Positions 35,143-47,599 are shown, counted from the stretch's first letter. The stretch is DNA of 64,000 nt from Loripinus fragilis (GCA_964019695.1 OZ026515.1:41717994-41781993), one strand, 5' to 3'. Notes: a model not told the origin generated them from the letters alone. A program made the numbers and translations.

Positions 35143-38100
35143 TAGTGGAGCGGGAAGTGGCAAGAATCGTGCACTTCCGGATACAAGCATCAAACTTTGC
35201 AGAACTACTTATTGGTATGATTTGTTCGCAAAATGTTTTCTAGCCAATCAAAAGTCGCCATATTTTCAAAATGGCGGCCCTGAATTCAAAATGGCCGCCA
35301 AAATATATTATAATGTCCAAAAGCTTATACATTTGACTCACAGTGATGGTTCATTTTAACGAAAGTATGTACTATCTTGTGTAAAACATAAATTGTAACA
35401 CTTTTTCTTAAATATTTTGCCCCACTTTTCAGATTAAGGGGGAAAATGGGGGAAAATTGGGGAAATTAACGAAAAATTGGCTAATTCGTCTGTAAACCTA
35501 ACAACATAGTTACAAAGTGGTATAAAATAAACTCATATTGGATAATCTATGTCAAATACTCATTATCTCTCACATATTTAAGACAGTTTCGAGCATAGTA
35601 TAATAAAAAAGGGGGTAACCTATGAGGTTTAAGGGAAATACAACATACAATAAAGTGGCTTCTTCACCACAGAGTTAAAGAAAACAGAGGTCAGAACAAA
35701 AAGAAATAATGGCAAAGTTTATTCTTATCTTAGGTCAACAATCCAAATGTAATTTGGCCTGTTGGATTGCTCACCTAAAATGTAAAGTTATGGGGGATAT
35801 GGTAATGTGACATCGGAAATCCTTTCCTATGTGGTAACACGGCAATTTTATAAACTTGTAGAATACTATCACAAGAATTTTTTCTCATTTTTGTGTGTTT
35901 TTTTTTTATTCATTATTTAATTAATATTTAATTTTGCATGTTAGAGTTATCACCGTCAAGCTATTAGATTTGACATGTACAACTGCAGAGTGCAGTACAT
36001 GCTAGGCCAGACCTAAAACATTAACAGTTTCCTGAGCGGCTCCGTTTCTTACAACCACATTTTGCAAGCTCTTGACAACAAGCAGCAACTGTAGGTAAAG
36101 ATGTCCAATGTGGTTGCCAGTTGTGGTCATCTTCTTTCCAGTCCCATTGTTTTGGGCTTGGAAGTGCTGGCTCTAAAATAAGGGACTGGCCCCTATTGCC
36201 TAAGATTCTGTTCTCGTCATTGCATTCAAACTTGTTCGACATTGCAAAAAGATGAGCACATAAAGATGCGAAACATAAGAAATTGCTAAACTTATTGTGC
36301 ATAGTATATATATCAAAATCTATGTCAGTTCTGTAGTAATGTCTAGAGTAAGACTGGAGTGTAGGTATAATTACATCTTTTGCATAATCATCGAAAGTTC
36401 GTGCAGTTCCTGGTGACTTCTCACTTATCAAAACAGCGCCATCGATAATAAAGGCATCAGCTATCGGTTTTTTGATGTATGGTATGTAGACCATGTAATT
36501 GGTTTCCCACCCTCCACTGTTTCAGTAATACTGACACGATTAAGCCATTGAAATTCAATGTTTAATCCTCGATGTATGGTGACTGGTTTCAATGGCAACA
36601 AGTTCTGGCATTTTGAAGGAAGTGGTGAACTAGCTGTCAAATAAGCTGGTCTTACGTTTGTGTATGACTCAAGCAAAGGTGGTACTTTCTTTGTGCTTTG
36701 TCTTTCCGCTTTATGGAGCATTTCACGTAGCTCTCCAAAGTTATTATTGCTTGGGTGTTGAAATATTGAAATGCTTGTGCCATGAAAAGATGCCTTTGCT
36801 GTTGTTGAAGAATGATTGTGATCAATATTGTCTATAGCCGCTGTAGTCAACAGTCCCTTTCGAAGAACAGATGGACAAACTAACCCTTCCTCTAGGTAAC
36901 GTTCTACAAGGGCTTCGCCTGTCTGTGAAGAAATTTCAAGAACTCTGTCTTATGATATGCAAATACCATATTGATGTAATATGTCAATTAATTGACGCTT
37001 CCTTGTTTTTGCAAACAACAGCAAACCAACGTACTGATCTACCAAAAGCTTTGAAGCGTGACTCTATATACAATATCGATGTGTTGTTCTAGAAAAAAGG
37101 GTTTCAGGCATGTATTTACATTTATTATAAAAGCTTTGGCATACACATATGTTCCATCCAGACTGACTCATTTTACGCATCCTGCATCAATCGTTTGAAA
37201 TAGAAAGACCCAAAGGTCATTGGTCAGAGGTCGTGGTACATCTATAAATAACAAATGGTGTTTCATGACTTTTAGAGTGTTTTTTGCAACAAAGTATTCC
37301 TTTTCTTTGGACTCTGATGACAGTTGTATTGTAAAACTTGTGAAATTGCAAGGTCGGATTTGGTTGTCTCTGATTCAATTTGGGTTTCTATGTCTGGGCT
37401 ATGTTCTATCATACTGACAAGCCCAATTAGTGATTGTGGCACAGATGTTTCCATGCAGTTCTCCTCGAATGAACCTTCAAACTTCATGCTCCTTTCCAGA
37501 ATATCACTTCTTATTATATCTACAGCCTTTGAAACGTGCAAGGCGCCTGTAATCTCATTAGCTTTTAACAATGCTGGTCCAACATCAGCTTTTAAAATTT
37601 GAAAAACATCCCTGCCTTTTTTTATGTGCTTGAAATTCTGGTAAGCAATCAAGAAGCTCTTCTTTAAACCGTGTAGCATGTAATTTAGATGTTCATGAGC
37701 CTAGCTGAGTAAGCCTCTTTGTCATCAAATCATTCAGCTCTGCCAGCTTAAAGAAGCTCTCACCTTGATGGCTTCTCTGAGATTCTATGATATATGTAAC
37801 AAGTTCTGCAAATGCTCGACTGTATGCATGTCGTTCCTGTTCATCTTGTTCGTTCTCTCTTTGTTGTCTGAAAAAAGCAAGCTCTCTATTGTAAACTGTA
37901 GTAAGGTAGTTAAGGTGATATTTTGCTTCATGAGCAACAAGGTCACCAGCACTCAATTTGGCGATTAATTTTTTATCTTCTAATAACTCAGTACAATCAT
38001 TAAGTCTTTCATATATGGCGTTTCTGTCTGACCCATGAAATCTTTTTCACAGAAGAAGCAAATGATCTTTATGTCTGGTACTGTATCAACAGAACGACGT

Positions 38101-39199
38101 GTAAACTTACTTGGACCTGCTTCAGGCTCATCACTTCTTGGAGATCCACGTCGCTTCCGAGCACGTTCCAGTTTACTGTTGTTAATTATAAGTCTGCATG
38201 TTTTATGATATTTAGCATTGTTTAGCCTCAACGTGTTTTCTATACCAGACCCATCATCTAATCGTTTTATGTCCATTGGTATTGGTAGAGCATTAATCTC
38301 ATGAAACAATGGAATCAATGGAAGATTAGTTGCTATGTTTTTATAACTAGCTTTCTCTCGTTGGTAGGACTTTGATGATGGAATTAAGTTCTCATTTTTG
38401 TCCCTCTGACACAAGCAACATTCATTCCAGTCTGTCTGCCAGTTTGTCTACAGACATGATTGATTATGTAAGATAATCTGTTATTTCTGTCCATTTTTCT
38501 GTTAACATTCAAACAGGCTGAGGGACTATCTTTTACCACCTGATTAAATTTGACAAAAAATTATTTTCACTTTAGTGTATGGGATTCAACTAGGTTCAAA
38601 ATTTTGATCTGATAATTTCTACGCCTAGCCCCATCGTTCATCCAATGGAACTACCTCCTGTGTGATCTGTACACCATTCAGAAAACCATGACCCCGTTTT
38701 CTTTGGCTCGGCTATCCTGCGCTGGAACAACCTGTCAATTCAGGTGCGGCTGTTTGAAATTGATGGGGTGATTCAAACAGCATTTTGGATACTGTAAGCA
38801 CTGCTTATGTGAAACATTAGTTGAAATTGTTCCAATTTTTTTTCAAAGATTTTTAATGAGAGATATTCAAGGTATTATGATTTCATAAGAGCAGTTTTAC
38901 AGCTTCCATTGGACCCCATGCTGAGTCTGACAGCAGTGTTTTAAACCAATGTGCCTTGGTAGTGCTAAAAACATTCATTTTCAAATTTATAGTTATTTGT
39001 TAGCTTTTATTATGTTAAATAATTATCAATTTGGCGGCCATCTTGAAAATTAAGGTAGCCATCTTGAAAATGGAAAAAATCGCGTTGGCTAGAATCGATT
39101 TCATAATCAGAAAGGTTTGAAGAACATATGCTGAAAGTGTCATACTTGTATCCGGAAGTGCACAATTGTGGTGAAAATTGGACACTTCCCGCTCCACTA
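35143..39199. mobile_element. 4.06-kb TIR element carrying a decayed CXC/nuclease-like gene
   Basis: The inverted ends share TAGTGGAGCGGGAAGTG exactly, then GTGCACTTCCGGATACAAG exactly, then a weaker match through TCTAGCCAA and repeated TTCAARATGGCNGCC blocks. Arms run about 35143-35310 and 39020-39199. The flanks are A-rich; a 3-bp AAA duplication is possible but not informative. A minus-strand gene remnant fills 36021-38450. The architecture, with TIRs around a single multi-domain gene, supports a DNA transposon. Confidence 0.8.
36021..38450 (-). pseudogene. Decayed CXC-domain / nuclease-like protein of the TIR element
   Basis: Pieces run in order on the minus strand with several frame breaks. 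38414-37980 includes a Cys pair (IICFFCEKDF) and a basic RKRRGSPRSDEPEAG segment. 37956-37693 is a helical AELVTYIIESQRSHQG region. 37679-37272 has DVGPALLKANEITGALHV. 36850-36461 ends in WLNRVSI. 36494-36021 reads IDGAVLISEKSPGTARTFDD, then, past an apparent deletion, a Trp-rich segment and ELAKCGCKKR, which is the start of a Tesmin/TSO1-type CXC domain, before a premature stop. Related full-length proteins, from memory, carry EEADTR and DTDV motifs in the deleted segment. The remnant at 5596-6300 has exactly those motifs, so the two appear complementary. The biochemical role is unknown; this copy is dead. Confidence 0.6.
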
Positions 39200-39849
39200 A
39201 AAAGAATCATTTGAGTCGCGATCTGTGAAAACCTGCCGACATTTAAAGACTTATTATGTAAAAATCATTTGAAAAACACCAAAAATTAGGAAATTTTACA
39301 TGTTTATATATTGCCTTAAAACATATTCAGGTGGATAGAAAAATAAAACTGGCAATTATTTCTGATTAAACTTCTTAGTTATCATGCCATGTTTCCATGG
39401 CAACAACTTTACCTAAGCAACTGTCAGAATTTTTAAAGTATGGTCAGTCGCTTTCAGATCATACAAACTTTAGGCAAAAATGAATCAGTGTCAACTTTTC
39501 TGTGAATTCCATTGCATGCTAAGGATATCAAAAAAACTATGTTAGCAAGAAATGGAATGTTGCTCATGCACCCGAAAAATCCGCATATCAGGAACGAAAA
39601 CTTTAGGTTATTAATAACGTTATGACGTTTCTGGTGGTGTGTGTTAAAGTTTAGACAGTGTATACTTTCAAAAGACCATGTTTCTATGACTAATGGCGAT
39701 AACTTCATAAAATTTGCAGGATAACTTCTTAACACTCCGTAGATTAAGTGTGTGTAATTAACTAAATTTTGACGACTTCATCATTAAGGCTGGTTTTAGA
39801 GATTGTGGCTCATTACATTTCAACAATTCATCGATTGTTAATCTAATTT
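39200..39849. other. Noncoding stretch
   Basis: No recognised gene or repeat; the short minus-strand frame lacks motifs. Confidence 0.4.
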
Positions 39850-40096
39850 CAGAATAGGGTCCCTATAGATTTAGAGTTGAGCCTACCGTCCTTTTTTTGG
39901 GACGTAGGCAAACACTGCAGACCAAGACCAGGGGCGGCTGAAGGTGGCGTCTTATCAGGTTCTCCACTGTTTGCTTACATAATGATCTATCAAAATTTGA
40001 ATAAGATTAAAAACTTCCAGCAAACTACCCTTAAAACGGATATGGACTGGTCCAATTGATAACAGTAGGAAATCCCATTTTGCATAAATTGGTTAA
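39850..40096. repeat. Dispersed repeat (ACTGTTTGCT...TCCAATTGATAA)
   Basis: The same block order as 2640-2878: GGCAAACACTGCAG, TCTCCACTGTTTGCTTAC, GGTCCAATTGATAACAG and AAATTGGTTAA. Non-autonomous and noncoding. Confidence 0.6.
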
Positions 40097-40330
40097 TATT
40101 TTAGTGGCCCCAGTAGAGTTACAGCGAATAAACTGCAGTGGAAAAGCATTCCATCGCAGTCTTACATTATCTTATTGATCTTCTCGGTTTTCTTTCCTAA
40201 ACTTCTTAAGATGCAAGGTCCGGTGATAATGTTTGCTCAAAGAAGAGTCACAATTTTGTTCTGTTTCAAGAAAGTTGTCGTAACACAGCTGTATACAACG
40301 AATGAAATGCTTAACCACTTTAGTTTATAT

Positions 40331-40547
40331 GAGCCGCAACATGAGATTTCCAAGAATGTGGTGTGTGCGACCAGCAAAGGCTCAGACCAGCTTGTGCATA
40401 CACGCAGTCTGCTCAGAGCCTTTGCTTGTCGCTTGAATATTCTATGAGTGTTAAGCTACTGACATCATTTGGAGTTTCTAAGCTAAAAAGAGTCTACACT
40501 AGTGCTTGTCAAAAAGCCACATTGTTGGAAATCACATGTCGTGGCTC
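40331..40547. repeat. MITE family 1, copy 4
   Basis: About 217 bp, with ends GAGCCGCAACATGAGATTTC and ATCACATGTCGTGGCTC and flanking ATAT. It is slightly shorter than the 237-bp copies because of an internal deletion near 40480-40500. Confidence 0.85.
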
Positions 40548-40884
40548 ATATAAAGACCTATCAGCCCCATGAGAAGGGCTGTACTGCAGTTTTAAAAGCA
40601 AATAAATTATCCTATGTTTCTTTTGCCAACCTGGACACACATTCATGAAGACTTAATTTTTGTAAACGAGGAAGAAATATGCATACATGTAATAGTTAAA
40701 TGTACACCAAACAAAGTGTGCAACCATTCCAGAACAGATATTTTATCAACTGGAGTGTAGTACATTAAGGCACAATTTATTTGGGTCATTAGTATAAAAT
40801 ATACATTGTATCAGAAGAATGAACTGTTAATGAAAATGTGGCATATATAGTATACAATTTATAGGTCCATGTAAAAAATAGTAA

Positions 40885-41400
40885 GTGAGTATGATCAGGA
40901 AATACCACAATCACAAACCGCAGACAACCCCGTGGCACTGTGAGGAAGAGCCGCTCAACCATCACGAGACACCAGGAAGACAATTTAAGCAAAGCAACCA
41001 GCTCTCTCTTCCCCATCAAGATGATTGCAATACTAGGATGGACTTAAAAGTAACATACAACAAAACATAGAACAATTACAGACTCCCACAATGGGAGTAA
41101 CAATAAACAAAAAGTCAACAACAACAGAACCACCGCCTTAGAACGGACAGCAGCCTAAGCCAGTGGGGGGGGGGGGGGGGGGGTTAAATGCATTTTACTG
41201 GTACCAAATCTTCGCCCTAGATTCTGCTGTTGTTGAAGTACAAGAAATGTTCAGCTCGCATGGAGGCCATCTAACTAATGGATGAAACAAAGAAAACGGC
41301 TCATGACTCACAGATAGTCAGAGCTAAAGAAGACCTCAAGTTGAGCCACGGTGGGTCCAGCTACAGATAAGCATCAGGCACCAACCCACCGATTAAAGCT
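40885..41400 (-). repeat. Penelope-like element 3' flank / pseudo-LTR segment
   Basis: On the minus strand this directly follows the RT C-terminus. It begins with GGTGCCTGATGCTT and GGACCCACCG, the counterpart of GGGGCCTGATGCTTTGG and GGGCCCACCGGGG that follows the RT frame at 63572. It contains an 18-G homopolymer run (41166-41183) and ends near CCTGATCATACTCAC. The segment is shared with 10747-10926. Confidence 0.7.
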
Positions 41401-41830
41401 TTACGTCAGAGCCATCATAGAGTCTGAGGCCTGACCCACCGTCGTACAATGAAAGAGGAAACCATAGCCATAAACCGTGATTGGGTTTAAAACTAGGCAT
41501 GCAGACTGTCGCATGATATCCAAGTTATATCCAACCCTTATATAACGTTTTACTATCTTTTTGAATTGATCATTAAAATTAGGTTTTCCAACAATACGTT
41601 TGAATTTATAAACTAAATCAACATAAAATATAGGTTCTGATATGTCTTGTTGCAGAAGAGTCTTTAACCCAATATTGTATTTAACAATTAACTCTGAGTG
41701 TCTGTGATATAATTTAGAAAATGCTTTTCGAATTTTATGGTATCTATAACCTTGTTTTAATAGCTTAGCAGTTAAAACTAAGTTTCTGTTGTAAAAGTTT
41801 GTAACAAGCAGGCTCTGATTTCAATTTATA
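41400..41830 (-). pseudogene. Penelope-like RT C-terminus, 5'-truncated
   Basis: The minus strand encodes an uninterrupted stretch of about 140 residues. It aligns along its length with the C-terminus of the PLE RT at 62076-63572: LLKQGYRYHKIRKAFSKLYH, SEPIFYVDLVYKFKRIVG, SACLVLNPITV, ending SDSMMALT and a stop. The RT catalytic core is absent, so this is a 5'-truncated insertion of a related but distinct PLE. It is in opposite orientation to the LINE that follows. Confidence 0.85.
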
Positions 41831-43604
41831 TAGTCTTTATCAAAAAATATGTAACGATACTATAACCACCCTACATGAAGCCTATATCATATATCCTACC
41901 ATGAACTTGATAAAATCGATTTCATTAAAGAGTTGTAAGTCATCTGATGTAAAATTATTTTGGAGGGACCACAAAGCTGTGCATATTATTTCGAAGGAAC
42001 CACATACCTCTACCAAACATTGTGTAAAACATTCATTTGTCCATGAGGTAAGGAGTTAATAGACATTTGCATCGAAGCTTATTTGAATATTCTAAATGGG
42101 AAGATATTTGGTGATATTTTTGGTAAATATACATCTTTTCATTATAATTGAAATAGTGTAGACTAGTAGAACATTGTAATGTCTCTATAACTTAAATGAC
42201 CACTTAGCACACTTATCTGACCGCACAAAACTTTCTTTAAAGATAAAAGCTTTAATTGTGAAACTTAAATGTTCATCTCACAATGATAAAGCTGATGATA
42301 TATCAATTTCGTATAGATGATTAAAGATTCGCCTTTTCTTTTTTCAAAAAGCTCTTGATACCCATGAAGTAAGAGTTCAAATAAAAAGAATCATTAATTC
42401 TTCCTTTACCAAAGAGAATCAAAAGTTATTATTAGAAGAAGTAATGGATGCCACTATAAATGGCATCCATTACTACTACTAAATGATGATGTTTGTTCTT
42501 TTAATGGGATATTGTATACGGCCTGTTCAAAATCATTTAAGAAAATCAAACGCTAGAATAACCATAAAAAGAAAATCAATTCTAAAAATAGTTTGATTTT
42601 TGACTTGTTTAAAATACGAAAGGAGTTATTGAGGAAAAGTGATATGTTTTCCTAATTTCCGAATGATCCAATTTATTGGGGTTTATTTATTTCAAATTTT
42701 GAAAACTTTATAACAGAAATTGCAAAAAGAATTGTAAAGAACTAAATACGATTTTGATAACAAAGTTAGATAATATGTATGAAAAAGATCCTAGCATACT
42801 GATAGTTATTAAAAGACATGAAAGAAGATGATAGGGCAACAGATCTTTCAACCTCTATTTTCGCTGATGAATGGCATAAACATTTTTCAGATCTTAATCA
42901 AATCAAACATTACTTTCTAGATAAAGAAAAGCAGTTTCAGAGTTATCTGAATAAAATACTGAACATTAAAACATTTTTTTGGAATAGGATGTTAGAATTA
43001 CTGATAAGGAACTTCTTTCAGCAATTCGAAATTTGAAGAACAATAAAGCATGTGGTCTGGATGAAATACAAATGAAATGCTTAAAAGAAGCCAGTCTCAC
43101 GTCGTGTCATGCATAGTTAAACTATTCAACCATATTTTATAGTCTGGTAGCTATCAATCAAAATGGAAAAATAGATATATTAAACCTTTTTACAAAGACG
43201 ATTATCCAAAGCTACCAAGCAATAATAGAGGTATTACGGTGATGCCATGCTTGTCAAAACTTTTAATAGTGTTCTTAACAATAGACTAAAACGTATTTAG
43301 ATAATAATAAAATAGTAAATCATTGTCAAATTGGCTTTCAGTCAAAGTCCAGAACTGTTGACCATATGTTTATTTTAAGAACTTTGATTGAAAAATATAC
43401 TAACAACAAATCAAAATTTAATGTTTGTTTTGTAGATTTTCAAAAGGCTTTGATTCAGTTTTACATTCAGCTTTATTGAATTCTAAATTAACAAAAAAAT
43501 GGATATTAAAGGCCCAATCTATAATATCATTCAAAACATGTATCTGGATAACAAATTACATCTACGCATACAAGACAAAGTGTCAACAGTGTTTGAACCA
43601 AAAT

Positions 43605-44399
43605 CATGTATTCCTTCTTCCATTAGACTTTGGAACTCCCTTGAAGATGATTTAAAAAATCTATCAACATTACATACTTTAAAAAACATATTACTTCAAG
43701 TTTGAATAACTCATGTGTTCCTTCTCACTTTACTATAGGAAATAGATATATTTCTATATTGCATGCACGACTTCGAAATAATTGCAGTAACCTTAATAAT
43801 GACCTTTTTAGAAATCATCTCCGTGATAATCCTTTATGTGATTTGTGTGGCATGATAGAGGACGCCATCCACTACTTCTTTCATTGTAGAAAGTTTACAC
43901 TGGAACGGCAGGTTTTTAATGACACAGTTAGAGTTTTCCAACCATTAAGTATTGATATGATTCTATGTGGTAATTTTAATTTGAATATGGAAAACAATAT
44001 AGTCCTGTTCAGAGCTGTCCACAGATATATACATGCTACTAAGCGTTTTAAAACCAGCTGACTCTTTGCTTGAAGTTTTCTTTGAAATATATTTTATATA
44101 TTAATAAGTATACTTATGATCAATTTGTTCTATTCCCAAGTTGAAGGGGTTCCTGGCAGTCGTACTATTTTTTTTTTTTTGTTTTTTGTATGTTTTTCTT
44201 TCAATTATCCAATATTAATTACTTACTTATTTATTAATCTACTATTCTGATGTTCGATTTTTTCTTCTTTCATATATATTAATCTTCATTTACTTATTTC
44301 CTTATTTATTAATTTTATTTTTTTATTTTTTTATTTATTTACTTATTTATTCATTTATTTATTTATTATTTATTGATTATTTCTTTTATATTTGTTTGC

Positions 44400-44430
<31 letters not shown>

Positions 44431-44641
44431 CTTATTATCCTGATATAGTCTTGTTTATGTTACTATCTGTTTTGCTTTGTTTACAACTTGTTAAGTTAAC
44501 ATATGCGTTTGAATATATAGCCATGTTTATAAGCTATTGTGTATATATAGAATTTAGGGGAAGGGTCGAAACTAATGTTGTGAGAACTTGTGACCCAACC
44601 CCATTGCTGTAAATATTTTGGCAATAAAATATGTTTAAACT
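43605..44641 (+). mobile_element. Nested 5'-truncated LINE with 9-bp target-site duplication
   Basis: The host LINE sequence breaks at AACCAAAAT (43596-43604) and resumes at a second AACCAAAAT (44642-44650). At 56340-56400 a related copy runs continuously across this point. The insert encodes a LINE C-terminus: SIRLWNSLEDDLKNLSTLHT, then 43702-44061 with NPLCDLCGMIEDAIHYFFHC (a C-x2-C...H-x4-C pattern). The tail is T/ATTTA-rich and ends GCAATAAAATATGTTTAAAC. Both the duplication and the truncation fit target-primed reverse transcription. Confidence 0.85.
44280..44440. repeat. (TTTA)n low-complexity tract
   Basis: An ATTTA/TTTA-rich run inside the 3' UTR of the nested LINE. Translations of it are not genes. 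Confidence 0.9.
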
Positions 44642-45629
44642 AACCAAAATTGGTGTACGCCAGGGGAATAATATAAGTCTATAACTTTTTTAATATATTT
44701 ATGAATTATTTACCCAGGCGATCAGGTAGAGTGGGAACTTTCAAAAATTAGCTCGCTACTATACGCTGATGATCTTGTATTGTTATCAAAATCAAGTTAT
44801 GGACTTAAGAGCTATTAAAATAAACTTTCATCTTATTGAGAGACCAATTGTTTAACTGTTAATCTTAAGAAAAACAAAGTTATGCTATTCTGTGAGAGTG
44901 GCAAATATCAAAAGAAATAATAATGATAATGTTGAAATTGAAAATAGCATGTCTTACAAATATTTGAGCATCATATTTTCTGCCTCGGGTACATATAAGT
45001 ATTGTCAAGAAGATTTATATAAGAGGGCTTTTAGAGCCCAATTTGAATTAACAAATTGTTTTTCAATCATTGCTGCCAGATTAGATACGTTACTGTATTT
45101 TAGCACACTGTTTACAAACAGAACCAATAGTTACATATGGATGTGAATTTGGGGAACAGTAAACATCTAATCCTAAAAAAATCAAGAGAGCTGCTTTCAA
45201 ATTAGAATATTTACTTGAAACTTTATGTGCGATAAACTACACATTAGATTTTGGAAATATATATCAGGCATTGGTAAAAAAAGCCATATAATATTGCTAA
45301 TTTGAGTGAATTTGTCAGTTATCCTTTGAGCATCAACGTCTTGGTTAAAACGTGTAAGTACTTGAAGTGTTTGTTAACTACTGATTCAGAATTGTTACAG
45401 TGTGCTTTTAAAGAAGGTTCTACTAGTAATGAGCTTGGCCTCTTGTGTTGATTTTCAGTTGCTTAAACGGTTGAGAATATCTAATAGAAAGGCATACCAC
45501 TGTTTCGTGCTCAGGATGTCGATTTTTAGTAATACTCTTTATGTGCTGTATACATCGGTTTCCCATTTAAATGTGACAATTATTGTTGTCATGGACTTTA
45601 TTACTATTATGCTCGTTTAGCTGTAACTA

Positions 45630-46205
45630 AAAAGCGATGGGGATATTGCAATCACGTCCGTCTGTCCGACAGTCATGTTAACTTCTCCTATACAATTGGA
45701 CGAAATCCAACCAAATTTGGCGTGTAGAGTTGCTTACATGGGATGGGTGTGATGTGCAACAGCACAATTTTCTTCCCCCCCCCCTCTGGGCAATTACAAA
45801 TTCAATTTCAAAGATTTTTAAAGCAAACTTTGTGTTTCTTCTCACAAGTGAATGATATATAGCATATCAGACAGGATTTTTATTAAGCCGCCTGGGTCAT
45901 GCCCCAGGGGTGGGACTCCGGGGTACTGGGGTGTGTCAAAATTTTATTTTTTCCAAAATTCAAACAAAATTGGTGTGTGAGTTACTTACATAAATGGAAT
46001 GTGGTGGGACCTGTGGGTGCTGGGGTCAAAAATTAGTTATCTGAACATGGTCATGTAGCATATCAATCAGTAGACCAGGGTACATTGAAAATAATTACCC
46101 CAGGATTAAACTGGTGACCTTGGGGCGGGGTCAAAAGGTCAAATACCATTAGATTTCTTCGACAGCGGGGGGTTTGCGATGGCGCGCCATCGAATGTGTT
46201 CTAGT
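45630..46205. repeat. Dispersed repeat ending CGATGGCGCGCCATCG
   Basis: Starts AAGCGATGGGGATATTGC with CACGTCCGTCTGTCCGAC and ends TTTGCGATGGCGCGCCATCG then TGTTCTAGTT. From memory, sequences of this form are abundant interspersed repeats in bivalves. No coding capacity. Confidence 0.55.
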
Positions 46206-46580
46206 TTCTAAATGCATTATGCTATATGTTTGTTATTTTCAGCTTTATATTTCCCAGAAATGGGCCTTGATTTGTTTAGATAAAATTATTTTATTCTATT
46301 CTATTTTGTGACTAGTTTGAAAAGCTCCAAAATGCTTGCGTATTTTAAGTCTTCTCCAAAGTTTTAACCAAAGGGATGTAGTAAGCATACCGGCTATACA
46401 CAAGTACAGATGGAGTGTTTCCTCTTTAGCTAGCTTACACCATTATCACAATGAAATATTATCTGTCAGGAGACGGGTTAAGTTATTCCTTTGTATACTG
46501 GGAAGCCCTAAACAGTAACTTTGGCAAAAAATGAAAACCCATAATCAGTGCCACTAAATACATCACCCCTATGGGTATTG
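46206..46580. other. Noncoding stretch
   Basis: A 60-residue frame (46336-46518) shows no recognised domain and is not called. Confidence 0.4.
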
Positions 46581-46589
46581 GGTACGAAC

Positions 46590-47083
46590 ATTTTTGATAT
46601 TGTTCTGGAGACAGTATTTTACTAATTACTAACACAACAGCTGTAACTACGTTGCTATTGTTCTGGCCACAGTATTTGACTAACACAATAGCACTGTAAC
46701 TGCTTTGCTATTGCTCTGGCCTATGTATTTGGCTAACACAACACATTTAACTGCTTTGGTGTTGTTCTGGACACAGTATTTGACTAACGCAACAGCTATA
46801 ACTGCTTTGATATTGTTATGGAGACAGTATTTTACTAATAAAACAGCTTTAACTGCTTTGATTTTGAACTGGACAAAATATTTTACTAATAAAACAGCTT
46901 TAACTGCTTTGATTTTGAACTGGACACAGTGTTTTACTAAAAAACAGCTACTGCTTTGCTATTGTTCTAGACTCAGTATTGTACTAACGCTAGGACTATA
47001 ACTGCTGTGATATTGTTATGGACTTGCTATAACTGCTTTGATACTGTTCTGGAAACAGTATTTGCCAACATAACAGCTATAAC
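46590..47083. repeat. Degenerate ~50-bp minisatellite
   Basis: Tandem units of about 50 bp built on GCTTTGATATTGTTCTGG and ACAGTATTTTACTAA plus CAACAGCTATAACT. The two units at about 46850-46945 are nearly identical. The 98-residue frame here is a periodic translation, not a gene. Confidence 0.85.

Positions 47084-47135
<52 letters not shown>
47084..47135. repeat. (TG)n microsatellite, about 26 repeats
   Basis: An uninterrupted TG run directly after the minisatellite. The 'THTH' protein on the other strand is an artefact. Confidence 0.98.
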
Positions 47136-47137
<2 letters not shown>

Positions 47138-47390
47138 TTTATTCCCTGTGAAGGACAATGGGTTATCAGTATGAACTTTTTTTATCACATGACGTCGCGT
47201 CTGGGAGTGATATAACGCCATGCAATAAAATCGATAAACCACTAGTGGTTTACAGCTTTTCAGGAAACGTTATGACGTCCATAACAACGTTGCGTACATA
47301 ATGACAATATTATAACGTTTTGCCGTCAGCAATGAGACTTCTAAGAAACCTTAATGTCATATGACAAATAGAATCTAACATTCGTGCTCT
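47136..47390. other. Noncoding stretch
   Basis: No gene or recognised repeat; contains several AACGTTATGACG-like motifs. Confidence 0.35.
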
Positions 47391-47391
47391 T

Positions 47392-47505
47392 GTATTATTG
47401 AATTTATTAAACTCGTTGCGAAAAAGAGATAAAATGCTCGGCAAGCCTCGCATTTTATCTCTTTTCCTCAACTCGTTTAATAAATTCAATAAAACATGAG
47501 TTTGA
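47392..47505. repeat. Hairpin (TTGAATTTATTAAACTCG)
   Basis: Inverted arms TTGAATTTATTAAACTCGTT and AACTCGTTTAATAAATTCAA, with inner arms AAAGAGATAAAATGC and its complement GCATTTTATCTCTTT. Probably a MITE. Confidence 0.8.
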
Positions 47506-47599
47506 ATGTAAGATCCTCTATGCATACTTCCGTCATTTTCGCTAAATAGTTTGGCGTTGCCCAGACTGCTTGTGGAATTGTAACAAAGACAGGAAAGAA

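Larger units (their letters stand above)
42540..45450 (+). pseudogene. Decayed LINE (non-LTR retrotransposon) RT, interrupted by a second LINE
   Basis: The order on the plus strand is: a connector (ARITIKRKSILK, ADEWHKHFSDLNQIKHYF near 42850), RT start (AIRNLKNNKACGLDEI near 43024-43066), finger/palm (VDFQKAFDSVLH near 43430 with a frameshift), YADDLVLLSKS (YADD at 44762-44773) and a thumb segment (NVEIENSMSYKYLSIIFSAS, 44932-44991), fading out around 45450. Stops and frameshifts are frequent. A different LINE has jumped in at 43605-44641. Fragments of the same LINE family occur at 55820-56430 and 59282-59561. The clade is not assigned. Confidence 0.8.

Noticed and set aside
46705..47001. 98-residue frame with repeated LTALILNWT
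   Set aside because: Translation of a ~50-bp minisatellite; periodicity follows the DNA repeat and no start, signal or splice context supports a gene.
47027..47242. Frame with a long Thr-His run
   Set aside because: Direct translation of the TG microsatellite.
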